Below, piece by piece: positions 53,331-61,198 of a stretch of 64,000 nucleotides of DNA. A program made the position numbers and the translations under genes. Under the pieces are notes generated by a model. The model made no database searches. It was not told the origin of the DNA and was given only the letters and a program-made list of their open reading frames with translations. Position 1 is the first letter of the stretch; every line of letters starts with the position of its first letter. This DNA comes from an uncultured Thermanaerothrix sp. (GTDB lineage Bacteria; Chloroflexota; Anaerolineae; Anaerolineales; Anaerolineaceae). The stretch spans positions 186,001-250,000 of the forward strand of contig NZ_CALIMF010000014.1 of the NCBI RefSeq assembly GCF_938028735.1. The letters are read 5' to 3'.

Positions 53331-53849
53331 TCAAGATACCCGCGCCCAAGCCGTTAATAATAGCACTACCACCGAAAGCCCCAGATTCAAACGGACAAGC
53401 CAGGCGTGGCGGCGTTGAAGCCTGAGTCGAGAACTCTCATCCACTGCAACGCCAGCACTGAGCAAATAATTCATGCGCCGCAACTGTGGCATTAGGCCCC
53501 ATGTTATCCAAAAACTCACCAGAACCACACCACCTATCACGCTGTGTTTAAGCAGGATGGCCATTGCCCACGCGTTATCAATTCTGAGAAACCCCTGATA
53601 AGCCGGATGGGCGCTCATCTGAAAAAGCCCGGTACCCACCAAAATTGCCAAAGCTATCCAGCCGATGCCCTGCAGACGCTTTAGTACACGCTCAGAGAAA
53701 ACCAGATAAGTGCTTTCGGGCAGGGTTTCACGAGCCAGGGGCATGAGGATGAAGTTAGAAGCAGTCAATCCCCCAATCCAAACCACCGTGGCCAACATAT
53801 GCAACCAGTAGATGAGAATAAGCACCCATGCAGGAGTGGAGGAACTCAT
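53331..53849 (-). CDS. CopD-superfamily four-helix membrane protein
   Basis: A 172-residue protein with four predicted helices. The first has a His/Trp motif LHMLATVVWIGGLTASNFIL typical of the CopD/DUF4149-like family. A second His lies in ILLKHSVIGG on helix 3, and these could bind copper or heme. The function is not established. Its ATG overlaps the last bases of the TPR gene upstream, so they are cotranscribed. Confidence 0.7.
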   Translation of the reverse strand: MSSSTPAWVLILIYWLHMLATVVWIGGLTASNFILMPLARETLPESTYLVFSERVLKRLQGIGWIALAILVGTGLFQMSAHPAYQGFLRIDNAWAMAILLKHSVIGGVVLVSFWITWGLMPQLRRMNYLLSAGVAVDESSRLRLQRRHAWLVRLNLGLSVVVLLLTAWARVS

Positions 53850-54919
53850 GGTGTAGGGGTCTCTGAGGGCAAAGGAGTATCTGAAGGAGTGGGGGTCATT
53901 CCACTGCCAGGAGTAGGCGTTTCAGTCGGCGTAACTTGTGAACCCGGAGGATTGGCACACCATTCTCGCACAACCTCAAGGGTGGGCTGAACTTGCGGAT
54001 CAGGGGCAATGGAAAGGGCATTCTCGTAATGAATTTGTGCTTCGCAGTACTGACCTTGAGCCGCCAGTTGATCCGCGTACTTGATCGAGGCAATCCGGAA
54101 GCGTTGTGTGGCTGTCATCCCAGATCCATCACGCAAATTGGGCAACGCCGGGTAGATTTGGGCAAAATAATTCACAACCCGCCGCCAATCCACTCCCCAA
54201 AAACTGGCGGCTGAAAGGTACTGACGGGCCCAAATACGATAATTTTGTGCATCTACATCTAGAGGAGCAAATCGTTCGGCCAGGGTTAGATTATAAATCC
54301 CCACTTCCAGCAAGCCCTGCTCCAAGATATTTTTCACTCCCAAATTACGCAAAGCCAAGTAGTACATACCATCCACATCCACGGCCCGATAAGTTAGATT
54401 CAACTTGCGCAACACCTCAATAGTATCAATAGCCAGTTGCCAATCCTGGTTCAAAAGCGCCTGTTGGATTTGCGCAAATAACTCCTCTTCTTTCCGCGTA
54501 TCCGGCGTAGGTTGGGCGGTAGGTGAAGGGGTAACCGTTGGGGTCTGTTGGAGCGTTAGCCCCATCATTGCCTGGGCTAGGCTCTCCATAGCTCCTGGGA
54601 AATCTGGCTTAAGCGCCAGGACAAACTCAAAACGCTTGCGGGCCGTATCATAGCGCCCAGCGGCCAGGTCCGCTAAGCCCAATTGATACTGAGTCGCGGC
54701 TACAATGGCTTTCTGATTTTCCTCTTCTGCCAACCGATCGCGCAGGCTGGCCTGATATCCCAGCCAACCACCCAGTAAACCAGATACTAAGATGGTTCCC
54801 AAAGCCCCCAAGACTAGGAACCATAAGCGCATCTTACGTGGTTTTGATGTCGCTTCGGGAGTCTCTAATGTTCCATGTGAGGTTGAAATGATCGTATCTT
54901 CATTGTTCGCCGGCATCAT
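53846..54919 (-). CDS. Membrane-anchored TPR protein with Pro/Thr-rich tail
   Basis: A 357-residue protein. After a short polar N-terminus a membrane helix lies at about 32-54. TPR-like repeats follow (YQLGLADLAAGRYDTARKRF, then ALLNQDWQLAIDTIEVLRK, and YADQLAAQGQYCEAQIHYEN near the C-terminus). Two TP-rich stretches are present (about 125-142 and the last 30 residues). Such proteins organise envelope complexes. A TATAAT box ends ten bases before ATG 54919, suggesting a leaderless transcript; longer frames to 54937 would include the box. Confidence 0.75.
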   Translation of the reverse strand: MMPANNEDTIISTSHGTLETPEATSKPRKMRLWFLVLGALGTILVSGLLGGWLGYQASLRDRLAEEENQKAIVAATQYQLGLADLAAGRYDTARKRFEFVLALKPDFPGAMESLAQAMMGLTLQQTPTVTPSPTAQPTPDTRKEEELFAQIQQALLNQDWQLAIDTIEVLRKLNLTYRAVDVDGMYYLALRNLGVKNILEQGLLEVGIYNLTLAERFAPLDVDAQNYRIWARQYLSAASFWGVDWRRVVNYFAQIYPALPNLRDGSGMTATQRFRIASIKYADQLAAQGQYCEAQIHYENALSIAPDPQVQPTLEVVREWCANPPGSQVTPTETPTPGSGMTPTPSDTPLPSETPTP

Positions 54920-54928
54920 GGCTTCAAT

Positions 54929-54934
54929 TATACC
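54929..54934 (-). promoter_or_regulatory. -10 box for the TPR gene (leaderless start predicted)
   Basis: A perfect TATAAT on the minus strand, with TGTGAA at 17 bp as weak -35. The transcription start would be within four bases of ATG 54919. Confidence 0.5.
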
Positions 54935-54950
54935 CAAGGTTAGAAGGTGT

Positions 54951-56486
54951 TCACAGGCGGATCAACAATCGCATCTCTCGCCATATCCAGGGCAAGCTCA
55001 GCAAACCTCCCAGTCCCATTAATCCTCCTGCCATCAAGATCGAGTGTCCCCACTGGATTCCTGCTTGTCCGAGCCAGATCACCCCCCCACTAATCCCTGC
55101 CGCCAATCCCGCTCGCGCCAACACCGGTAACACTTGAAACCCCCGCTTCAAGCTCCGCACGAGTAAAAAGGTTAGCAGGATAGCCTCAGCAGAGAAAGAT
55201 AGAGCATCTGCAAGGCTAATCCCCGGCGCACCCAACCAGCGATAAAATTGGGTACCCGCCAGGACGTAGATCCCCAGAGTCATGCCCGCCCCCAGGAGTG
55301 GAATCCAGGCATTTTGTCGGGCATAAAAGGCCCGGACCATTACTTCCACTAAACATTGTCCCAGCAATCCTAAAAGATATCCCTGGGAAACCCGCCAAAG
55401 CAAATCAGTTCCTTCCACGCCGAAACCGAACACCACATCCAGAAGTGGACGCATTCCTAACCCCAAGATAATGGTCAGGGGGATAGTCAGGGCGATCAGC
55501 ACCTGCACGGCGCGCTGAATGCTTTGGTGAAAGGACTCCCGTTGGTTTCGCGCTATTTGCTCTGAAAGGGCTGGCAGAAGCGCAGTGCCAAGCGCAGTTC
55601 CAATTAACGTCTCTGGAACCTGAAAGATCATCCAACCGTACGTCAATGCTGTTACAGCCCCTGTGGCTAATCGAGAAGCCAAATTGTCACGCACAATGAA
55701 AATCAGCTGAATACACAATACGGTTAACAGACGCGGCCCCATCAGTCGTAGCACTCTATGCACATCGGGCTGATGCAATCCAAGCCCAGCCTGCCATTGA
55801 AATCCATAACGGATCAGCCCAGGGATTTGAATGCCCAAATGCAGGATGGCGCCAAGGATAACCCCGTACACCAGCCCGTACACTCCCAAACCCAAGGCGG
55901 GCAAGGTTATATTGCCAAGGTGTACCCCTTGCTCAGGCGCCAACACCACGGCCCCAAATATCTGTCCCAAGTTATAAAAAAGGGGAGCCATCGCTGGTAA
56001 AAGGAAATGCTGGTGGGCTTGTAGGGCCGCCATCACCAGACCGCTGAGCGAGAAAATCACTGTTGCTATTAGGTTTAAGCGCATAAGATTAACAACTAGC
56101 TGCTGCTGCTCAGGCCCAAATCCCGGCGCAACCCCTAGTTCCCAAGTGACCAGGGGTTTGGTGAAAATCCCAACTAAGACCCCAAGCACACCCGTGACAA
56201 GGAAGGCCAGATTGGCCACGTAGCTAAAGAGTTGCCAGGTAGCCCGCTCTCCGCGTTGGGTCAGACTCTCGGTCAAGACCGGTATAAAGGCCATGGCTAG
56301 CGCTCCCCCAGAGATAAGAGCGAAGAGCAAATCGGGTACATTATTCGCTACATTGAAAGCATCCAGAGCCTCCGAAAGGCCAAACTGGCGTGCAATGATC
56401 ACTTGACGAACAAATCCTACCCCCTTATCCAACGCAAAGAAAACCCCGACCAAAAGCGCATTTCGGGTCACCCGAGTCAAACGCAT
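54951..56486 (-). CDS. murJ: Lipid II flippase MurJ/MviN family
   Basis: A 511-residue polytopic protein of the MOP superfamily with about 14 helices, which flips lipid II for peptidoglycan synthesis. Recognisable segments are RQVIIARQFGLSEALDAFNVANNVPDLLFALISGGALA near the N-terminus and RAVQVLIALTIPLTIILGLGM in the middle. AAAGGGATTTTC supports ATG 56486; a longer start at 56513 overlaps the ZIP gene. It lies 10 bases after the ZIP transporter gene. Confidence 0.88.
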   Translation of the reverse strand: MRLTRVTRNALLVGVFFALDKGVGFVRQVIIARQFGLSEALDAFNVANNVPDLLFALISGGALAMAFIPVLTESLTQRGERATWQLFSYVANLAFLVTGVLGVLVGIFTKPLVTWELGVAPGFGPEQQQLVVNLMRLNLIATVIFSLSGLVMAALQAHQHFLLPAMAPLFYNLGQIFGAVVLAPEQGVHLGNITLPALGLGVYGLVYGVILGAILHLGIQIPGLIRYGFQWQAGLGLHQPDVHRVLRLMGPRLLTVLCIQLIFIVRDNLASRLATGAVTALTYGWMIFQVPETLIGTALGTALLPALSEQIARNQRESFHQSIQRAVQVLIALTIPLTIILGLGMRPLLDVVFGFGVEGTDLLWRVSQGYLLGLLGQCLVEVMVRAFYARQNAWIPLLGAGMTLGIYVLAGTQFYRWLGAPGISLADALSFSAEAILLTFLLVRSLKRGFQVLPVLARAGLAAGISGGVIWLGQAGIQWGHSILMAGGLMGLGGLLSLPWIWREMRLLIRL

Positions 56487-56496
56487 GAAAATCCCT

Positions 56497-57312
56497 TTAC
56501 CCCAACGCCACATCCAGTAACATCATCAGAGCAAACCCAAGCATAACCCCAATGGTTGCCACATCCGAGTGATTCCCAGAGTGCACTTCTGGGATCAACT
56601 CTTCCACACACACGTAAATCATTGCTCCCGCAGCAAAAGCCAGGGCATAGGGCAACAACGGGCGCACCAGAAACACGGCCAGTGCTCCCGAAACCCCTGC
56701 CAGAGGTTCCACAACTCCAGAAAGTTGACCCAGGAAGAAACTCTTCCAGCGGGAGATTCCTTCCCGACGCAGAGGAGCCGAGACAGCCAATCCTTCTGGA
56801 AAGTTTTGCAGTCCAATTCCAATAGCCAGTGCCACTGCCCCTGCCAGGGTGGCTTCCTGAATCCCCGCTGCAGCCGCTCCAAACGCCACACCAACCGCTA
56901 ACCCTTCAGGAAAATTATGCAGGGTGATAGCCAAGACTAGAAGTACGCTACGCTGCCAGGAGGTTTTCAGACCCTCAGCCGATTCGGGAGCCATTCCCAC
57001 GTGCAAATGAGGAAGAAGCCGATCCACCAAGAAGAGAAAGACCCCACCCAGCAGGAAACCGGAGACCGCTGGTAGCCAACCCGGAACCCCCAAGTCATGA
57101 GACATCTCAATAGCCGGCCCCAGCAAAGAAAAGAAACTGGCCGCAATCATGACCCCCGAGGCAAACCCCAACATGCCATCCAATAATCTGCGACTCAATT
57201 CACGCTTCAAGAACACACCGGCTGCGCCCAGCGCCGTTACCCCCCAGGTAAATAAAGTCGCCAGTAAGGCTTGCAAAACCGGATTCATACCTTCTAGAAG
57301 CGCTAGAGCCAT
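56497..57312 (-). CDS. ZIP-family metal transporter
   Basis: A 271-residue zinc/divalent metal uptake protein with eight predicted helices. The helix IV and V metal-site motifs are visible as [14 protein letters not shown] and [13 protein letters not shown]. The first has the usual His, while the second has Gln where many ZIPs have His, followed by Glu. A His-poor loop ([14 protein letters not shown]) precedes helix IV. The start at 57312 is chosen because GAGG precedes that ATG; a GTG at 57357 and an ATG at 57327 are alternatives. Confidence 0.88.
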   Translation of the reverse strand: MALALLEGMNPVLQALLATLFTWGVTALGAAGVFLKRELSRRLLDGMLGFASGVMIAASFFSLLGPAIEMSHDLGVPGWLPAVSGFLLGGVFLFLVDRLLPHLHVGMAPESAEGLKTSWQRSVLLVLAITLHNFPEGLAVGVAFGAAAAGIQEATLAGAVALAIGIGLQNFPEGLAVSAPLRREGISRWKSFFLGQLSGVVEPLAGVSGALAVFLVRPLLPYALAFAAGAMIYVCVEELIPEVHSGNHSDVATIGVMLGFALMMLLDVALG

Positions 57313-57401
57313 GGTTCTGCCTCGCATTGGCAAGGAGTTAGTCACGCATAACGCCACCTAATATAACATGATTTTCTCGTCCTTTCCACCATAGGGATGT
57401 G

Positions 57402-57407
57402 TATAAT
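57402..57407 (+). promoter_or_regulatory. -10 box for the rsmI-like gene (leaderless start predicted)
   Basis: TATAAT ends eight bases before ATG 57415, no Shine-Dalgarno sequence lies between, and the start is predicted at about the ATG. No -35 is recognisable. Confidence 0.5.
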
Positions 57408-57414
57408 CAAGAGC

Positions 57415-58101
57415 ATGAAGCAACTGGGCACGCTTTATATCGTCGCCACCCCACTTGGTCATCCCAAGGACATCACCCTGCGCGCTGTTGAGATACTCAA
57501 CCAGGTGGATGGCATCATTTGTGAGGAAATTCGCCAGGCCAAGCGGCTGTTGCATCAACTAAATCTTCCAGACAAGCCCCTTTACCCCCTTAATGAGCAT
57601 AACGAGGCCCAACAAGCACCAATGCTAGTTTCCTTGCTGCAAGAGGGTCAACAACTGGCGCTGATTTCAGATTGTGGGACTCCGGTCTTCTCAGATCCGG
57701 GTGCGTTATTGATCCACCAGGCTGTGGTCATGGGAGTCACGGTCAAACCCATCCCAGGGCCTTCGTCTCTCATGGCCGCGCTCTCGGTGGTTGATATGCC
57801 CATCGAGCAGTTCGTATTCGGGGGGTTTTTACCTCGTAAACCAGAAAAACGTCGCCAGGCGCTCCAAAAACTCAAAGCGATTGGCTTGCCAATCGTCTTA
57901 ATGGATGCTCCTTACCGCTTGATAACCCTGCTACAGGAGGTTGAGCGTCTGTTTGGAAGTGAAATTCCCATCACCCTCGCACTTGACCTCACCCTGCCCC
58001 AAGAGAATATCCTGCGCGGTTCCCTGCATAGTGTATTGAAGACACTGAAAACGAGAAAAGCGGAGTTTGTGCTAATCATCCATCTCCTTAAGTCAAAATA
58101 A
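57415..58101 (+). CDS. rsmI: RsmI-like 16S rRNA methyltransferase (tetrapyrrole methylase fold)
   Basis: A 228-residue protein with the fold of RsmI, which 2'-O-methylates C1402 of 16S rRNA. It has GTLYIVATPLGHPKDITLRA at the start, ISDCGTPVFSDPG, the SAM-loop PIPGPSSLMAALSV, and FGGFLPRKPEKR. It differs from standard RsmI in that the conserved CEDTR becomes CEEIR and the usual small C-terminal domain is missing (about 50 residues short). Function is probably RsmI but could be diverged. Its stop codon lies inside the hairpin shared with tRNA-Glu. Confidence 0.75.
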   Translation: MKQLGTLYIVATPLGHPKDITLRAVEILNQVDGIICEEIRQAKRLLHQLNLPDKPLYPLNEHNEAQQAPMLVSLLQEGQQLALISDCGTPVFSDPGALLIHQAVVMGVTVKPIPGPSSLMAALSVVDMPIEQFVFGGFLPRKPEKRRQALQKLKAIGLPIVLMDAPYRLITLLQEVERLFGSEIPITLALDLTLPQENILRGSLHSVLKTLKTRKAEFVLIIHLLKSK

Positions 58102-58122
58102 CCGCATGGCTAGCGGTTATTT
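58096..58122. terminator. Bidirectional terminator between rsmI-like gene and tRNA-Glu
   Basis: AAATAACCGC and GCGGTTATTT form a 10-bp perfect stem around seven bases, one base from the tRNA CCA end. The rsmI-like stop TAA is inside it. Confidence 0.85.
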
Positions 58123-58123
58123 C

Positions 58124-58199
58124 TGGTGCCCCCAGGGGGATTCGAACCCCCGTTTTAGCCTTGAAAGGGCTGCGTCCTAGTCCCCTAGACGATGGGGGC
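58124..58199 (-). tRNA. tRNA-Glu(TTC)
   Basis: 76 bases including an encoded CCA. The acceptor stem GCCCCCA/TGGGGGC, D arm, anticodon loop CTTTCAA (anticodon TTC) and T arm GGGGG-TTCGAAT-CCCCC fold as expected. The outermost anticodon-stem pair is a C-A mismatch. It has its own promoter and terminator. Confidence 0.95.
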
Positions 58200-58210
58200 A
58201 GTGCGCCAGA

Positions 58211-58240
58211 ATTCTACCACAAAGGATGTCAGCGGGTCAA
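58211..58240 (-). promoter_or_regulatory. Promoter of tRNA-Glu
   Basis: TTGACC (58235-58240) and TAGAAT (58211-58216) are spaced 18 bp on the minus strand. Confidence 0.7.
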
Positions 58241-58262
58241 GCCAACAGGATGCCCTAAAATC

Positions 58263-58928
58263 CTATCTTGCGGGCTGAATACAAACCGGATCATCCGTAG
58301 CAGGGTTGTTGACAATCTGACCGACAGGGATCATCTCCATTTTTTCGGGCGGATAGGGACGCAGAAGATCCATCAGCCGAGAAAGAGGGTTTGCCCTCAA
58401 CCAATCCCAGCATTGCTCGCGATCTAGAATAACAGGCATGCGTTTGTGAACTTCTCCCACCATCGCATTAGCAGAACAAGTAATAAGTGTGCATGAAAGT
58501 ACAGGTTCACCTGCACCATTGCGCCAAGCATCCCACAATCCGGCAAATGCAAACGGGGTGCCGTTCTTCAGGCGAAAAAGAAAGGGTTGTGAAAGCGATT
58601 TCCCCCCGCTACGCCGCCACTCATAAAATCCATCAGCCAGAATCAGACAGCGCCGGGAGATAAGGGCAGAGCGAAAGGCTGGCTTTTCAGTCAAAGTCTC
58701 AGCCCGTGCATTGATGAGACGATTTCCGATGGTAGGATCCTTCGCCCACGAGGGAATGAGCCCCCACCGCATCCATTCCCCTTTAGGAGATTCGGCTTCC
58801 CGTACTCCCAGCACCAGTTGTGTCGGGGCAATATTATAGCGCGGTTGCCAGCCCGCCGGAATTTCGATCAAGCCAAATGCCAATGCCAGCTGCTTGGCAT
58901 CTATCGTTAGGGTAAAACGACCACACAT
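58263..58928 (-). CDS. SRAP-domain (YedK/HMCES-like) abasic-site protein
   Basis: A 221-residue SOS-response-associated peptidase-fold protein that covalently shields abasic sites in single-stranded DNA. The catalytic Cys2 follows the initiator Met (MCGRFTL). YNIAPTQ is near 31, the NARAET motif near 73, DGFYEWRR near 100 and the active-site His in VHKRMPVIL. GAAAGGA precedes the ATG. It diverges from ftcD across a 77-base region with overlapping TATAAT boxes on both strands (58968-58975). Confidence 0.9.
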   Translation of the reverse strand: MCGRFTLTIDAKQLALAFGLIEIPAGWQPRYNIAPTQLVLGVREAESPKGEWMRWGLIPSWAKDPTIGNRLINARAETLTEKPAFRSALISRRCLILADGFYEWRRSGGKSLSQPFLFRLKNGTPFAFAGLWDAWRNGAGEPVLSCTLITCSANAMVGEVHKRMPVILDREQCWDWLRANPLSRLMDLLRPYPPEKMEMIPVGQIVNNPATDDPVCIQPAR

Positions 58929-59005
58929 TTTCCACTGTCCTTTCGGTAAGCCACTCGTCTAACGATGATTATAATATACGCAATCCCTGATACCCGAGGC
59001 GCGCT

Positions 59006-60550
59006 ATGTCCTATCCCCTGGTCGAGTGCATTCCAAACTTTTCTGAGGCCCGTCGTCCCGAAGTTGTTGAGGCTATTATTCAGACCATTCAATCCGTTGC
59101 ACATGTTTATGTCCTCGATCGTCATTCGGATTACGATCATAATCGCACAGTTATTACTTTCGTAGGTCCTCCGCAAGCCGTGGAAGAAGCTGCTTTTCGC
59201 GCCATCGCCTGTGCCGCCGAATTGATTGATCTCAATCAGCACACCGGGGCACACCCCCGCATTGGCGCCACCGATGTCGTTCCCTTTGTCCCAATCCAAG
59301 ACATTACCATGCAAGAATGTGTTGAAATGGCCCGTCGCCTGGGCAAACGAGTGGGAGAAGAACTGCAAATTCCAGTTTACCTCTACGAGGAAGCCGCTAC
59401 ACGCCCCGAACGAGTTAACTTGGAAAACATTCGCCGAGGCCAGTATGAGGCATTGAAAGTAGAAATTGAGACCAATCCTGAACGAGAACCCGACTTTGGC
59501 CCCCGCCGAGTTGGTCCTGCAGGGGCAACCGTCATTGGCGCACGCCAGCCCCTGATCGCCTTTAATGTTTACCTAAATACCACAGATACTTCCATCGCTC
59601 AAAAGATCGCCAAGGCTATCCGGTTTTCGAACGGCGGGCTGCGCTATGTTAAAGCCATGGGGGTACTGGTTGAGGGCAAGGCCCAAGTCTCGATGAACCT
59701 CACCAACTTTCGCCAAACCCCAATTTATCGAGTCATGGAAATGATCCGTCGCGAAAGTGAGCGATATGGGGTGGCCGTGCATCATAGTGAAGTGGTCGGG
59801 CTCATCCCACAGGAGGCCCTTAACGACTCTGCCATCTGGTATCTGCAACTGGATGGTTTTGAACCTGCTCAAATCCTGGAAAATCGCCTGAGCGAGGTCA
59901 TGCGCGCTCAAGCCACTGAACCTGTCCCCTCTCGGGAAACTAGTTTTCTGGAGGCGCTGGCCGCTCCCACCCCAACCCCCGGTGGGGGCTCAGCGGCAGC
60001 ATTCACCGGGGCGATGGCAGCGGCACTGGTAGCGATGGTCGCTCGCCTCACCCTAGGCAAGAAGAAATACGAATCCGTCAAACCCCAAATGTGGCAAATT
60101 CTGGAGGAAGTCGAAAACCTGCGTAGAATTTTATTGAGTGCTGTAGAGGAAGATGCCAAGGCCTTTGAAGCCGTCATGGCCGCCCTTAAGCTCCCAAAGG
60201 ATACACCTGAGCAAGAGGTAGACCGACAAAAGGCTCTCCAAAATGCCTATCTCCACGCCGCAGAAGTCCCCCTAAAGGTGGCTCAAACGACCCTCACGGT
60301 GATGTCTCTGGCCCAGCAGGCGGTTGCCTCAGGCAACCTCAACGCTATCACCGATGCCGCATCCGCCGCCACGCTGGCTCACAGTGCCATTATTTGCGCA
60401 GGTTACAATGTACGTATCAACACAAGTGCTCTGGAGATCGCGACTGCTCAGCCATTGCTGGAGCAACTTAATCGTGTGGAAGAACAGGCTGAACACTTGC
60501 TCCAAGAGGTTCGCCGCCTGCTTCAAGAACGAGGAGGTCTCCAATTATAA
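59006..60550 (+). CDS. ftcD: Bifunctional glutamate formimidoyltransferase/formimido-THF cyclodeaminase
   Basis: A 514-residue fusion resembling animal FTCD, which transfers the formimino group from histidine breakdown to tetrahydrofolate and then releases ammonia. The N-terminal transferase (1-300) begins VECIPNFSEARRPEVVEAI and contains HTGAHPRIGATDVVPFVP. The C-terminal cyclodeaminase (about 310-510) contains TPTPGGGSAAAFTGAMAAALVAMVARLT. Other histidine-utilisation genes are not in the window. A role in one-carbon supply is possible. Dcd and an alpha-galactosidase follow on the same strand. Confidence 0.88.
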   Translation: MSYPLVECIPNFSEARRPEVVEAIIQTIQSVAHVYVLDRHSDYDHNRTVITFVGPPQAVEEAAFRAIACAAELIDLNQHTGAHPRIGATDVVPFVPIQDITMQECVEMARRLGKRVGEELQIPVYLYEEAATRPERVNLENIRRGQYEALKVEIETNPEREPDFGPRRVGPAGATVIGARQPLIAFNVYLNTTDTSIAQKIAKAIRFSNGGLRYVKAMGVLVEGKAQVSMNLTNFRQTPIYRVMEMIRRESERYGVAVHHSEVVGLIPQEALNDSAIWYLQLDGFEPAQILENRLSEVMRAQATEPVPSRETSFLEALAAPTPTPGGGSAAAFTGAMAAALVAMVARLTLGKKKYESVKPQMWQILEEVENLRRILLSAVEEDAKAFEAVMAALKLPKDTPEQEVDRQKALQNAYLHAAEVPLKVAQTTLTVMSLAQQAVASGNLNAITDAASAATLAHSAIICAGYNVRINTSALEIATAQPLLEQLNRVEEQAEHLLQEVRRLLQERGGLQL

Positions 60551-60622
60551 ACACCTGAATCTTTGAAAGTGAGTACGAAGCCAATTTGGCTAAAATTTTC
60601 CCGCGGAAAGGAGTTTCATCAT

Positions 60623-61177
60623 ATGGGGCTGAAACCGGATCATTGGATTCGCAAAATGGCACTTGAGTATGGCATGATTGAGCCCTTTGTGGATCATCAG
60701 GTGCGCTCGGGGGTCATCTCCTATGGCTTGTCGTCTTACGGATATGATATTCGTGTGGCCGATGAGTTTAAGATCTTTACCAATGTATTCAGCACCACGG
60801 TTGACCCCAAGGATTTCGATCCGAAATCTATGGTGGATTTTAAGGGAGAAGTGTGCGTGATTCCACCCAATTCTTTTGCCTTAGGACGCACAGTGGAATA
60901 TTTTCGCATTCCTCGCAACGTCTTAACCGTATGCCTTGGCAAAAGTACTTATGCCCGATGTGGGATTATCGTTAACGTCACCCCTTTTGAACCCGAATGG
61001 GAAGGCTACGTTACACTGGAGATTTCCAACACAACCCCACTCCCAGCCAAAATCTACGCCAATGAGGGAATTGCCCAAGTGCTCTTTTTCGAGGCCGATG
61101 AAGTCTGTGACGTCTCTTACGCGGATAAAAAGGGAAAATACCAGAAGCAAGGTGGAATTTATCTGCCTCGCTTGTGA
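60623..61177 (+). CDS. dcd: dCTP deaminase
   Basis: Deaminates dCTP to dUTP, feeding thymidylate synthesis. The 184-residue trimeric-family protein has [13 protein letters not shown], the substrate loop [20 protein letters not shown] and the catalytic Glu in [14 protein letters not shown], plus GIAQVLFFE. The C-terminus ([17 protein letters not shown]) is typical of the family. AAAGGAG ten bases upstream sets ATG 60623; the frame is open to 60563 without a good site. The alpha-galactosidase gene begins 21 bases after the stop. Confidence 0.93.
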   Translation: MGLKPDHWIRKMALEYGMIEPFVDHQVRSGVISYGLSSYGYDIRVADEFKIFTNVFSTTVDPKDFDPKSMVDFKGEVCVIPPNSFALGRTVEYFRIPRNVLTVCLGKSTYARCGIIVNVTPFEPEWEGYVTLEISNTTPLPAKIYANEGIAQVLFFEADEVCDVSYADKKGKYQKQGGIYLPRL

Positions 61178-61198
61178 TTTCAGTTAGGGAAAAGAACC

